Assembly (NCBI GenBank): GCA_965284435.1 | Contig: OZ260083.1 | Location: 2,046,001-2,110,000, forward strand | DNA length: 64,000 nt | Direction of reading: 5' to 3' | Source of the DNA: CAIYZT01 sp947461435 | Lineage (GTDB): Bacteria; Pseudomonadota; Alphaproteobacteria; Rhodobacterales; Rhodobacteraceae | In this document: positions 51,227 to 60,177 of the stretch, piece by piece | Layout of the letters: every line of letters begins with the position of its first letter | How positions within the stretch are numbered: the first letter of the stretch is position 1 | Program-made: the position numbers and the translations under genes | The notes under the pieces: model-generated | Told to the model about the DNA's origin: nothing | Databases searched by the model: none | The model's input: the letters and a program-made list of their open reading frames with translations, nothing else

Positions 51227-52282
51227 ATGTCATTCACAAAAATGTCCGCTTCGGCGCTGGCCATTCTCGCGGCTTCCGCGATGACCGCCTCTGCCCGCGA
51301 CCAGATCCAAATTGCTGGATCATCGACCGTTTTGCCCTATGCGACCATTGTGGCGGAAGCTTTCGGCGAAAACTTTGAATTCGGGACGCCCGTTGTTGAA
51401 GGTGGCGGTTCGGGCGCTGGCCGCAAAATGCTGTGCGAAGGCGTGGGCGAAACCACGATCGACATCGCGAACTCTTCCTCGCGCATCAAGCAGTCGGACA
51501 TCGACAATTGCCTCGCCAATGGCGTGACCGACCTGATGGAAGTGCGTATCGGGTACGATGGCATTGTCTTCGCTTCGGACGTGGCTGGCGCTGACTTCGT
51601 CTTTACGCCGATGGACATCTGGGGCGCTTTGGCCGCTGAGACCGTCAAGGACGGCGCAGTTGTTGCAAACGCCGCAAAGACCTGGGCCGATGTGAACCCC
51701 GCATTGCCCGCACAAGACATCATGGCTTTCATCCCCGGAACCAAGCACGGCACACGCGAAGTGTTCGACATCAAGGTTCTGGAAGAGGGCTGCAAGGCTG
51801 CTGGCGCGTATGACCTGTTCTTGGCCGCTTCGGCTGGGGCGGACGATGACGCCAAGAAGAAAGAAGCCATTGAAAAGTGCCACGCCCTGCGCGCGGACGG
51901 TGTTTCGGTTGATATCGACGGTGATTATACCGAAACCTTGTCGCGTATCGACGCCAACAAGATGGCAATTGGCGTGTTCGGCCTGTCCTTCTACGAAAAC
52001 AACACTGACAAGCTGAAAGTCGCCACAATGAACGGCGTTGCGCCGTCGGTTGAGACGATTTCGAAGGGTGAATACCCTGTGTCGCGTCCGCTGTACTTCT
52101 ACGTGAAGAAGCAGCACATCGGTGTGATCCCCGGCCTGAAAGAGTACATCCAGTTCTTCGTTTCTGACGAAATGGCTGGTCCGGATGGCGCCTTGGCAGA
52201 TTACGGTCTGGTTCCCGATCCGGAACTGGCCGCAACCCAAGCTGCCGTTGAAGCGGAAACGCCAATGGGCCCGCTGGAATAA
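51227..52282 (+). CDS. pstS: Phosphate ABC transporter, phosphate-binding protein
   Basis: 351 residues with a signal peptide (MSFTKMSASALAILAASAMT, cleavage near ASA-RD). Binding-protein fold with the phosphate loop IAGSSTVLP, VEGGGSGAGRKMLCEG and the C-terminal IPGLKEYIQFFVSDE. It binds phosphate in the periplasm for PstCAB. ATG follows CGGAGTTACAC. First gene after the Pho box and followed by a hairpin that probably limits read-through to pstC, allowing more PstS. Confidence 0.96.
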   Translation: MSFTKMSASALAILAASAMTASARDQIQIAGSSTVLPYATIVAEAFGENFEFGTPVVEGGGSGAGRKMLCEGVGETTIDIANSSSRIKQSDIDNCLANGVTDLMEVRIGYDGIVFASDVAGADFVFTPMDIWGALAAETVKDGAVVANAAKTWADVNPALPAQDIMAFIPGTKHGTREVFDIKVLEEGCKAAGAYDLFLAASAGADDDAKKKEAIEKCHALRADGVSVDIDGDYTETLSRIDANKMAIGVFGLSFYENNTDKLKVATMNGVAPSVETISKGEYPVSRPLYFYVKKQHIGVIPGLKEYIQFFVSDEMAGPDGALADYGLVPDPELAATQAAVEAETPMGPLE

Positions 52283-52295
52283 GCAGAGTTAAATC

Positions 52296-52320
52296 GGGCG
52301 GGCCAGAACTTGGCCCGCCC
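52296..52320 (+). terminator. Hairpin between pstS and pstC
   Basis: GGGCGGGCCA pairs with TGGCCCGCCC around GAACT; a short TGCCTTTT follows. A partial terminator would explain high PstS relative to the permease. Confidence 0.75.
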
Positions 52321-52348
52321 TGCCTTTTCCAGAAAGTGATGACTGGTG

Positions 52349-53638
52349 ATGAAGTCTGCCTTTTCTTTCCCGTTTGCCACCCTGACGCTTTTCGCAGGGG
52401 CGGCTTTTTCGCAGGATCAAGCCGTCGCTGAGGCCACGTCATCGTCGGTTTTGTATCGGCTGATATTTGCGCTTGGCATTGTGTTGTTCTTGATCGCCGC
52501 CTTCACCGTTGGGCGCAACCGCGCCAAGACGATGCGCAGCAAGGTTGCCGAAATGCACTCGCTTCCGTCGTTTCATGGGGCGGTCACCTTGCAATATGCG
52601 GCACTTGGCATCGTGTTGGCGATTGTTTTACACCTGATTTTGGGCCGTCCTTTGGGGCTTGGGGGCGCGGTAGCCGCCTCTTTGGTTCTGGGGGCCGCGG
52701 GGGCCCTGTTTGGCTTGACCACGATCAAGGCAGATTTTCGCGCGCGGACTTTTACCGAACGCACGATCATGGTTGCCCTTATCCTTTGCTCGCTGGTCGC
52801 TGTTCTGACGACGGTTGGGATCGTGGCATCGCTGGTGGTGGAAACGGGCCATTTCTTTGAACTTTATCCCGCATCAGAATTCTTCTTTTCCACCGTCTGG
52901 AACCCCAGGTTTGGCGGCGGATCCTCGCTTGGTATTTTGCCTTTGGTCTGGGGCACCTTGTATGTGTCCGCCATCGCGCTGGTTGTCGCGGTTCCCATTG
53001 GGTTGATGAGCGCGATCTATCTTGCGGAGTATGCATCCAAATCCGTGCGCGCCTGGGTCAAACCCGCGATCGAGATTCTGGCGGGCATTCCGACGATTGT
53101 TTATGGTCTTTTCGCGCTGATCACGGTTGGTCCTTTGCTGCGCGATTACTTTGCCCAGCCTTTGGGATTTGGCGACAGCTCCTCTTCGGTGATGACGGCG
53201 GGCTTGGTGATGGGGATCATGGTGATCCCTTTCGTGTCGTCCTTGTCCGACGACATCATCAACGCGGTGCCGCAGTCCCTGCGCGATGGATCCTTGGGTC
53301 TGGGGGCCACGCCGTCAGAAACCGTGCGGTCAGTTGTCATTCCCGCAGCCTTGCCGGGGATTGTGGGGGCCATTTTGCTGGCCGCCAGCCGCGCCATTGG
53401 CGAGACGATGATCGTGGTCATGGGGGCAGGGGCGGCGGCAAAACTGTCGTTGAACCCGTTTGAGGCGATGACGACCGTCACCGTAAAGATTGTCAGCCAA
53501 TTGACGGGCGATACAGAATTTGCCAGCCCCGAAACACTCGTCGCTTTCGCCTTGGGTCTGACGCTTTTCACCATAACCTTGGGCCTGAACGTCGTCGCCC
53601 TTGTGATTGTGCGCAAATACCGGGAGCAATACGAATGA
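52349..53638 (+). CDS. pstC: Phosphate ABC transporter permease PstC
   Basis: 429 residues. Longer than E. coli PstC: N-terminal part with extra membrane segments (SSVLYRLIFALGIVLFLIAA and others), then the core permease with the EAA loop (AVPQSLRDGSLGLGATPSET). About 8-9 membrane segments overall. ATG 52349 (MKSAFSF) is taken over the GTG before it. Overlaps pstA by 4 bases. Confidence 0.93.
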   Translation: MKSAFSFPFATLTLFAGAAFSQDQAVAEATSSSVLYRLIFALGIVLFLIAAFTVGRNRAKTMRSKVAEMHSLPSFHGAVTLQYAALGIVLAIVLHLILGRPLGLGGAVAASLVLGAAGALFGLTTIKADFRARTFTERTIMVALILCSLVAVLTTVGIVASLVVETGHFFELYPASEFFFSTVWNPRFGGGSSLGILPLVWGTLYVSAIALVVAVPIGLMSAIYLAEYASKSVRAWVKPAIEILAGIPTIVYGLFALITVGPLLRDYFAQPLGFGDSSSSVMTAGLVMGIMVIPFVSSLSDDIINAVPQSLRDGSLGLGATPSETVRSVVIPAALPGIVGAILLAASRAIGETMIVVMGAGAAAKLSLNPFEAMTTVTVKIVSQLTGDTEFASPETLVAFALGLTLFTITLGLNVVALVIVRKYREQYE

Positions 53639-54936
53639 ACAACTCGCTGCTGACCCAAGACAAGCGCACCAAACAGCGCAACGCGGCAGAGGCCCGTTTC
53701 AAGGCCTATGGTCTGGTGGCCATTCTGGTCGCCTTGGCGATGCTGGTCTGGCTTTTGGTGTCGATCCTGTCGGCCGGAAGCCCGGCGTTTCGCCAATCCT
53801 TTCTGACGTTTCCTGTGCTGATCGAAGAAAGCATTGCAGACAAATCAGGCACCCGTGATCCGGCGGTACTGACCAAGGTGACCACCTTGGGTTATGCAAA
53901 AATTCTGGCCCATTCGCTGGAGGCCGAAATTGCTGCCAAAGGCGTAGATCTTGGCGCGATGAAGCCAAAGGAAATCGGCCAGATGATTTCGGAAGAATCA
54001 TCGGCAACCCTGCGGGATATGGTGATGGCAAATCCCGGCCTGATTGGCACAACCATTCCGTTTACGGCCATCGCTTCGGGGCGCATTGACGGTTACTTCA
54101 AAGGCCGCGTGACGATGGAATCGGCGGCGCTTGATAAGAACACCTCGCCCGAACAGCTGATCCTTGCGGATAATCTGCGTGCGGCGGGAATCTTGAAAAG
54201 CGAATTCAACCCCGGTTTTGTGACGATGCCAGACGCCTCTGACAAGCGACCTGAAGCGGCCGGCCTTGGCATTGCGATCATCGGATCCTTGATGATGATG
54301 ATGGTGGTTTTGCTGTTGTCCTTGCCCATCGGGGTGGCCGCATCGGTTTACCTTGAAGAATTCGCCCCAAAGAACCGCTGGACCGATCTGATCGAGGTTA
54401 ACATTGCGAACCTCGCGGCGGTGCCGTCGATTGTGTACGGCATCCTTGGTCTGTCAATCTTCATCAACTTTGCGGGCCTGCCGCAATCGGCCCCGATTGT
54501 CGGCGGTCTTGTGCTGACCTTGATGACCCTGCCGCGCATCATCATTCCGACCCGGGCTGCGCTGAAAGCCGTGCCGCCATCGATCCGCGATGCGGCTTTG
54601 GGGGTTGGCGCGTCAAAGCTGCAAACCGTTTTTCACCACGTTCTGCCGCTTGCCATGCCCGGAATTCTGACCGGGATGATCATTGGTCTGGCCCAGGCCT
54701 TGGGGGAAACGGCCCCCTTGCTTTTGATCGGCATGGTGGCCTTTGTGCGCGACTTTCCGGGGGGATTGTTTGACCCGGCCTCGGCGCTGCCGGTTCAGGT
54801 TTATACCTGGACCACGCGCGGCGATCCGGGCTTTGTCGAGCGCGCCTCGGGGGCCATCATCGTTTTGCTGGTCGTCCTTATCGTCATGAACGCGGCTGCG
54901 ATCTATCTGCGCCGCAAATTCGAACGCCGCTGGTAG
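53635..54936 (+). CDS. pstA: Phosphate ABC transporter permease PstA
   Basis: 433 residues. First membrane segment near 25-46, a long periplasmic region (residues ~55-205, with KDMNAxx-free helical stretches), then the permease core with the EAA loop (VPPSIRDAALGVGASKLQTV) and GETAPLLLIGMVAF. The long periplasmic insert is a feature of alphaproteobacterial PstA. Starts in the pstC stop (ATGA). Confidence 0.93.
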   Translation: MNNSLLTQDKRTKQRNAAEARFKAYGLVAILVALAMLVWLLVSILSAGSPAFRQSFLTFPVLIEESIADKSGTRDPAVLTKVTTLGYAKILAHSLEAEIAAKGVDLGAMKPKEIGQMISEESSATLRDMVMANPGLIGTTIPFTAIASGRIDGYFKGRVTMESAALDKNTSPEQLILADNLRAAGILKSEFNPGFVTMPDASDKRPEAAGLGIAIIGSLMMMMVVLLLSLPIGVAASVYLEEFAPKNRWTDLIEVNIANLAAVPSIVYGILGLSIFINFAGLPQSAPIVGGLVLTLMTLPRIIIPTRAALKAVPPSIRDAALGVGASKLQTVFHHVLPLAMPGILTGMIIGLAQALGETAPLLLIGMVAFVRDFPGGLFDPASALPVQVYTWTTRGDPGFVERASGAIIVLLVVLIVMNAAAIYLRRKFERRW

Positions 54937-54944
54937 GTGGTGAT

Positions 54945-55739
54945 ATGAAAGATATGAACATGGAGTCCCGTGTCTTGATCCAGTCCAACAAAATCGAAGC
55001 CCGCAAGGTGCAGGTCTATTACGGCACGAACCACGCCATCAAAGATGTCGATGTGGACATTCTTGACAAGACCGTCACGGCTTTCATCGGCCCATCAGGC
55101 TGCGGAAAATCCACTTTTCTGCGGTGTCTGAACCGGATGAACGACACGATTCCATCCTGCAGGGTGGAAGGTTTGATCACGATCGAAGGCGAGGATATCA
55201 ACGATCCGCGTGTCGATCCGGTTCAACTGCGGGCCAAGGTTGGCATGGTGTTCCAAAAGCCGAACCCCTTTCCCAAATCCATTTACGACAACGTGGCCTA
55301 TGGCCCCAAGATCCACGGTCTGACGCGCAACAAGGCCGAACTGGACGACGTGGTGGAAAGCTGCCTGCGCAAGGCGGCCTTGTGGAACGAGGTCAAGGAC
55401 CGCCTTCAGGCCCCGGGCACCGGGTTGTCGGGCGGCCAACAGCAACGTCTGTGCATTGCACGCGCCATCGCCACCTCGCCCGAGGTGTTGCTGATGGACG
55501 AGCCGTGTTCAGCCCTTGACCCGATTGCGACGGCGCAAGTTGAAGAATTGATTGACGATTTGCGCAGCCAGTTTTCGGTTGTTATCGTCACACATTCGAT
55601 GCAGCAGGCCGCCCGCGTTTCTCAGCGCACCGCTTTTTTCCACCTTGGAAATGTGGTGGAGTATGGCGAGACGACACAGATATTCACCAACCCGAAAGAC
55701 CCGCGTACGGAATCTTATATCACCGGCCGGATCGGCTAA
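54945..55739 (+). CDS. pstB: Phosphate ABC transporter ATP-binding protein
   Basis: 264 residues. Walker A GPSGCGKST, signature LSGGQQQRLCIARAIA, Walker B VLLMDEPCSALDP and the switch His in VTHSMQQAARVS. ATPase of the PstSCAB pump, and a contact to PhoU/PhoR signalling. ATG 54945, 8 bases after pstA; a second in-frame ATG (MNMES) at 54954 could also serve. Confidence 0.97.
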   Translation: MKDMNMESRVLIQSNKIEARKVQVYYGTNHAIKDVDVDILDKTVTAFIGPSGCGKSTFLRCLNRMNDTIPSCRVEGLITIEGEDINDPRVDPVQLRAKVGMVFQKPNPFPKSIYDNVAYGPKIHGLTRNKAELDDVVESCLRKAALWNEVKDRLQAPGTGLSGGQQQRLCIARAIATSPEVLLMDEPCSALDPIATAQVEELIDDLRSQFSVVIVTHSMQQAARVSQRTAFFHLGNVVEYGETTQIFTNPKDPRTESYITGRIG

Positions 55740-55748
55740 GGGGGCGAC

Positions 55749-56459
55749 ATGACCAATACGCAACATATTCTGTCCGCCTATGACCGCGATCTTGAAACGG
55801 TTCAGGCCCTGATCACCCGCATGGGCGGCATGGTTGAAGCGGCCCTTGCCGATGCGGCCAAAGCCCTTGAAACCAATGATGACGAATTGGCCGAGCGTGT
55901 GCGTCTGAATGACGACGCGATTGACCGGATCGAAGAAGAGATCAACAGCGAATGCGCGCGCTTGATTGCGTTGCGCGCGCCAATGGGGTCTGACCTGCGG
56001 GTCGTTTTGTCGGTGATCAAGATCGCGGGCAATCTGGAACGCTGCGGCGATTATGCCAAGAATCTGGCCAAACGGTCCAAGGTGCTGGCCACCTTGACGC
56101 CCATTCCCGGCGCTGGCGGATCGCTGCGCCGCATGGCGCGTCTGGTGGGTCTGCTTTTGAAGGATGCACTGGACGCCTTTATCGCGCGTGATCCGGTTCT
56201 GGCCGAAGAAGTGCGTCAGCGCGACCACGATGTGGACCAGATGTACAATGCATTGTTCCGCGAATTCCTGACCCATATGATGGAAGATCCCCGCAAGATT
56301 TCGGCCTGCATGCATCTGCATTTCATCGCCAAGAATGTGGAACGCGTCGGCGATCATGCAACATCGATCGCCGAACAGGTGATTTACCTGGCCACCGGAT
56401 CGATGCCCGGGGATGCCCGTCCCAAGGTTGATGCCATTGTACGCGAGTCAGACCTATGA
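55749..56459 (+). CDS. phoU: Phosphate signalling regulator PhoU
   Basis: 236 residues, two PhoU three-helix domains, each with metal-site acidic residues (EEINSECARLIALRAPMGSD, LRRMARLVGLLLKDALDAFI, FREFLTHMMEDPRKISACMH). It relays PstB status to PhoR and keeps it in phosphatase mode when phosphate is high. Starts after GGGGGCGAC, 9 bases from pstB, and overlaps phoB (ATGA). Confidence 0.96.
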   Translation: MTNTQHILSAYDRDLETVQALITRMGGMVEAALADAAKALETNDDELAERVRLNDDAIDRIEEEINSECARLIALRAPMGSDLRVVLSVIKIAGNLERCGDYAKNLAKRSKVLATLTPIPGAGGSLRRMARLVGLLLKDALDAFIARDPVLAEEVRQRDHDVDQMYNALFREFLTHMMEDPRKISACMHLHFIAKNVERVGDHATSIAEQVIYLATGSMPGDARPKVDAIVRESDL

Positions 56460-57139
56460 CCCAGCCAACGGTTCTTTTGGTCGAAGATGAACCCGCACAG
56501 CGCGAGGTCTTGCGCTATAATCTGGAGGCGGAGGGCTTTGTTGTCGTCTCGGCTCGGGACGGGGAAGAAGCGCTGGAGCGGGTGGCCGAGGGTTTGCCCG
56601 ATCTGATCTTGCTTGACTGGATGTTGCCGCATGTGTCGGGCATCGAGGTGTGCCGCCGGTTGCGGATGAAGACGGAAACACGCGGTATTCCGGTGATCAT
56701 GCTGTCGGCGCGGTCCGAAGAGGTGGACAAGGTTCGTGGTCTGGAAACGGGCGCTGATGACTATGTGATCAAGCCTTATTCCGTGGTGGAACTGATGGCG
56801 CGTTTGCGTGCGCAGCTGCGCCGCGTGCGCCCGGCTGCGGCCGGTCAGATCCTGGAGTGGAGTGATCTGCGGTTGGACGGCGAGACGCACCGCGTGACGC
56901 GGGCAGGGGCCGAGTTGAAACTTGGGCCGACAGAGTTTCGGTTGTTGTCGACGTTTCTGGAACGTCCCGGCCGGGTTTTCAGCCGAGAAGCCTTGTTGGA
57001 CCGGGTTTGGGGCCGGGATATCTATGTCGACAGCCGCACCGTCGATGTTCATATCGGCCGACTGCGAAAGGCCTTGATGGCCACCGGCGGCGAAGACCCG
57101 CTGCGCACCGTCCGCGGGTCAGGTTATGCCTTGGGGTGA
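56456..57139 (+). CDS. phoB: Phosphate regulon response regulator PhoB
   Basis: 227 residues. Receiver with acceptor Asp54 (DLILLDWMLP), Thr/Ser84 in MLSARSEE and Lys106 (DYVIKPYSV); C-terminal winged helix (LGPTEFRLLSTFLERPGRVF, DSRTVDVHIGRLRK). Binds Pho boxes such as that before pstS, closing the loop. It ends 6 bases before the convergent nucleoside hydrolase stop. Confidence 0.96.
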   Translation: MTQPTVLLVEDEPAQREVLRYNLEAEGFVVVSARDGEEALERVAEGLPDLILLDWMLPHVSGIEVCRRLRMKTETRGIPVIMLSARSEEVDKVRGLETGADDYVIKPYSVVELMARLRAQLRRVRPAAAGQILEWSDLRLDGETHRVTRAGAELKLGPTEFRLLSTFLERPGRVFSREALLDRVWGRDIYVDSRTVDVHIGRLRKALMATGGEDPLRTVRGSGYALG

Positions 57140-57145
57140 CCGGGG

Positions 57146-58084
57146 TTAAAGCCGGGCCAGTCTTTCGGTCAGCAGCGCAAAGAAGCCGTCGGCATCGACC
57201 GACCCCACGAAAAGGGCATTGGCCGGGCGCCCGGTGACGCCCCACCAATCGGCCACCGTCATGCCCATGGTCAATTCTGACGTGGTTTCGATTTCGACGT
57301 TGATATGCCGACCCTTGAAAAGTTCGGGCTTCAGCAAATAGGCGATGACGGTTGGATCATGCAAGGGTGCGCCTTCGCTGCCGTATTTTTCCATATCAAA
57401 CCGTTCAAAGAAATCGGCCCACTCGGCCGCCATGCGGCCCACTTCTGTGCCCATGGCGCGGAACGCTTCGACCCGCTTGCGGGTGGTCAGGACTTTGTGG
57501 GTCACGTCCAGCGGCATGACCACCAGATTGACCCCGGATTTGAACACGACATCGGCGGCATCCGGATCGACATAGATGTTGAACTCTGCCGCAGGGGTGA
57601 TGTTGCCAACTTCAAAATAGGCGCCGCCCATCAGGACGATCTGCTGCACGCGGCCCACTACATCGGGGGCCTTCAAGAAGGCCGCCGCGATGTTGGTCAA
57701 GGGACCCAGCGTGCACAAGGTTACGCTGTGAGCAGGTTCGCGGCGCAGCATGTCGATGATGAAATCCACCGCATGTTGCGATTCAAGCGGCATCGTCGGT
57801 TCGGGCAGGGCCGGGCCGTCCAGCCCGGTTTTGCCGTGAACGTGTTCCGCCGTCACCAACGGACGCTTCAAGGGGCGATCGCAACCGGAAAAGACCCGTG
57901 TTTGCGGCTTTCCGGCCAATTCGCAAATGATGCGGGTGTTCTTTTCCGTCAGGGGCAAGGGAACGTTGCCAGCAACCGCGCAGATGCCCAAGACCGTCAA
58001 CTCTGGGCTGGCAAGGGCCAGCAAAATGGCAAAGGCATCGTCTTGCCCCGGGTCGGTGTCGATGATGATCTTGCGGGCGGTCAT
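57146..58084 (-). CDS. Nucleoside hydrolase (IunH/Rih type)
   Basis: 312 residues from ATG 58084 (upstream in-frame ATG 58138 lies in the terminator of the previous gene). IunH family calcium-site motif IIIDTDPGQDDAFA at the N-terminus, CTLGPLTNIAAAFL, and VDPDAADVVFKSG. It hydrolyses N-glycosidic bonds of nucleosides for purine or pyrimidine salvage; the nucleobase preference cannot be read. Transcribed on the minus strand, convergent with phoB. Confidence 0.92.
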   Translation of the reverse strand: MTARKIIIDTDPGQDDAFAILLALASPELTVLGICAVAGNVPLPLTEKNTRIICELAGKPQTRVFSGCDRPLKRPLVTAEHVHGKTGLDGPALPEPTMPLESQHAVDFIIDMLRREPAHSVTLCTLGPLTNIAAAFLKAPDVVGRVQQIVLMGGAYFEVGNITPAAEFNIYVDPDAADVVFKSGVNLVVMPLDVTHKVLTTRKRVEAFRAMGTEVGRMAAEWADFFERFDMEKYGSEGAPLHDPTVIAYLLKPELFKGRHINVEIETTSELTMGMTVADWWGVTGRPANALFVGSVDADGFFALLTERLARL

Positions 58085-58141
58085 GGGACGATCCTTTGTG
58101 TGATTGCCCTTTGTGAACAATCTTGTCCAGATGGTCAATAA

Positions 58142-58165
58142 AAACGGGGCCCGAGGGCCCCGTTT
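58142..58165 (-). terminator. Rho-independent terminator after the iron-binding protein gene
   Basis: On the minus strand AAACGGGGCCC-TC-GGGCCCCGTTT ends in a T-run (TTTTTA). It lies 24 bases after the stop of the 58189-59190 gene. Confidence 0.85.
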
Positions 58166-58188
58166 CGCCGAAGAACTTTTGGCGCGGA

Positions 58189-59190
58189 TCAGCCGTCGAA
58201 ATCCACGGTTTCAATCAGGTTGAGTGCCTGAGGGCGCAAAGCCGCAAGGTCGGACAGGTTCAACGTGTCCGGCGTGAAGGTGCCCCAGCTTTGCACCAGT
58301 TCAGACCGCGCCACGCCCGGCTTGACCGGGAATTCGTGGTTGGTTTCGGCATAGATCTTCTGGGCCGTATCTGACGACAGCCATTCCATCAATTTCAGCG
58401 CGGCATCATGGTTCGGGGCGGATTTGGTCATGGCCATGCCTGAGACATTCATGTGGGTGCCGCCGCCATCAAACACCGGAAAGACGATGTTGACCGAATT
58501 TGCCCATTCCGCCTGTTCCGGATCGGCCAGCATTTCACCCATGTAATAAGTGTTTCCGACAGAGATATCACATTCACCGGCCCAGATCGCCTTGACCTGG
58601 TCGCGGTCGCCGCCTTCGGGTTTGCGGGCGAGGTTGGCTTTGACGCCTTCGAGCCATTGGGTGGTAAAGGCCGCATCATGATGCGCCAAAATCCCCGCAG
58701 TCAACGCGACGTTATAGTCGTTGGATCCCGAACGGGTGCAGATCCGTCCCTTCCATTTGTCGGACGCAAGATCTTCATAGCTCGTCACTTCGCCGGGGCG
58801 GACGCGGTCTTTGCTTGCATAGACGATCCGTGCCCGTGTTGTCAGACCGAACCACTGATTGCCAGCATCCCGATATTCGGCAGGGATATTCGCGTCGAGG
58901 ATGGCGGAAGTCACGGGCTGGGTGACGCCGGCCGCGACGATTTCCGTCAGGCGTGCGATATCTACGGTCAAAACAAGATCTGCCGGCGAACGGTCGCCTT
59001 CGGCGATCAGGCGTTCCGCCATGCCCTTGTCCACGAAGGCGACATTGACGGTGACCCCGGTTTCGGCCGTGAACGCATCCAGCAGGGGTTGAATCAATTC
59101 AGGCTGCCGGTGCGAGTAAATGTTCACTTCTTCCGCAAGGGCGGGCAGGCTGGTGGCGACGAATGCAAGGGCCAAAAGGGAAGTGCGCAT
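58189..59190 (-). CDS. Iron(III) ABC transporter substrate-binding protein (FutA/FbpA type)
   Basis: 333 residues with a signal peptide (MRTSLLALAFVATSLPALA). Periplasmic binding protein of the ferric-ion family: EEVNIYSHRQPELIQPLLDA, VTVNVAFVDKGMAERLIAEG, and the Tyr-Tyr iron-ligand motif VGNTYYMGEM near 225. It delivers Fe3+ to an ABC permease whose genes are not in the window. An iron-type operator (TGA-N9-TCA) lies about 70 bases upstream, so it should be induced in iron shortage. Confidence 0.92.
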   Translation of the reverse strand: MRTSLLALAFVATSLPALAEEVNIYSHRQPELIQPLLDAFTAETGVTVNVAFVDKGMAERLIAEGDRSPADLVLTVDIARLTEIVAAGVTQPVTSAILDANIPAEYRDAGNQWFGLTTRARIVYASKDRVRPGEVTSYEDLASDKWKGRICTRSGSNDYNVALTAGILAHHDAAFTTQWLEGVKANLARKPEGGDRDQVKAIWAGECDISVGNTYYMGEMLADPEQAEWANSVNIVFPVFDGGGTHMNVSGMAMTKSAPNHDAALKLMEWLSSDTAQKIYAETNHEFPVKPGVARSELVQSWGTFTPDTLNLSDLAALRPQALNLIETVDFDG

Positions 59191-59258
59191 AGTTTAGTCC
59201 TTTTGTCAGGAATTATCCCGGCCCTTTTAGACCCGATTTGACCAGCCCGTCAATATCC

Positions 59259-59273
59259 TGAGTAAAAAAATCA
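59259..59273 (-). promoter_or_regulatory. Iron-responsive TGA-N9-TCA box
   Basis: TGAGTAAAAAAATCA has the TGA-N9-TCA form of the iron box found before iron-uptake genes in Rhodobacteraceae (RirA/Iron-Rhodo type). It sits between the binding-protein gene and mazG; both are on the minus strand and it is upstream of the first. Confidence 0.55.
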
Positions 59274-59292
59274 TCTATTACCTTTGCCGGGC

Positions 59293-60123
59293 TTAAGTTT
59301 GCCTTTCCTCGGCTTTTGCGCGGTTCCAAAGGGCATCCATTTCTGCCAGATCAGACTGATCCGGGGTTTTTCCATCCTCGGCCAGCCAATCTTCGATTCG
59401 GCCAAAGCGGCGCGAGAATTTGGCATTGGCCGCGCGCAAAGCCGCCTCGGGGTCGACGTTCAGGTGCCGTGCCAGATTGGCCATCACAAACATCAAGTCG
59501 CCAAATTCTTCGTGGACTTCGGCTGCGGTCAGGGTGTCGCGCGCCTCGACCAATTCTGCGGCTTCTTCGGCAATCTTTGCGACGACTTCATCTGTCGAGG
59601 GCCAGTCAAATCCAACGCGGGCCGCGCGCTTTTGCAGTTTGACCGCCCGCGTCAATGCCGGAAGGCCCAAGGCCACCCCGTCCAGCACCCGGGCCGGACC
59701 CCGTTCGGCCGCCTTGATCTTTTCCCAGTCTGCGGTCTGTTGCTCGGACGTCTTCTCGCGGCTTTCGGTGCCAAAAACATGCGGGTGGCGCGCAATCATC
59801 TTGTCGCAGATTGCCGTGGTCACATCGTCAAAGTCGAAAAGCCCGGCCTCAGCCGCCATTTGGGAATGAAACACGACCTGCAGCAGCAAATCGCCAAGTT
59901 CCCCCGGCAGTTCAGGCCAAGCCTGCCGTTCGATCGCGTCTGCAACTTCATGCGCCTCTTCGACGGTATAGGGAGCAATCGTGGCAAAGCTTTGTTCGAT
60001 GTCCCAAGGACAGCCTGTGACCGGATCGCGCAACTGCCGCATGATACTGCGCAATCGCGCGATTCCGCTGCCGTGATCGGCATCGAGTTGCTGCGATCTG
60101 TCGTCAGAATGCGGAGAAGCCAT
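59293..60123 (-). CDS. mazG: Nucleoside triphosphate pyrophosphohydrolase MazG
   Basis: 276 residues with two MazG domains. First: VTGCPWDIEQSFATIAPYTV, EEAHEVADAIERQ and ELGDLLLQVVFHSQMA; second: VGFDWPSTDEVVAKIAEEAA, EEFGDLMFVMANLARHLNVD. The EExxE and ExxD acidic sets bind magnesium. It hydrolyses NTPs and dNTPs to monophosphates, cleaning abnormal nucleotides. ATG 60123 has only a weak ribosome site; a much longer frame upstream reads into the divergent peptidase gene and is rejected. Confidence 0.94.
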   Translation of the reverse strand: MASPHSDDRSQQLDADHGSGIARLRSIMRQLRDPVTGCPWDIEQSFATIAPYTVEEAHEVADAIERQAWPELPGELGDLLLQVVFHSQMAAEAGLFDFDDVTTAICDKMIARHPHVFGTESREKTSEQQTADWEKIKAAERGPARVLDGVALGLPALTRAVKLQKRAARVGFDWPSTDEVVAKIAEEAAELVEARDTLTAAEVHEEFGDLMFVMANLARHLNVDPEAALRAANAKFSRRFGRIEDWLAEDGKTPDQSDLAEMDALWNRAKAEERQT

Positions 60124-60177
60124 TGTCGCCACCCAAGATTTGCGGTTTGATCCTATGGCAATGTCGAGGAGCCATAA

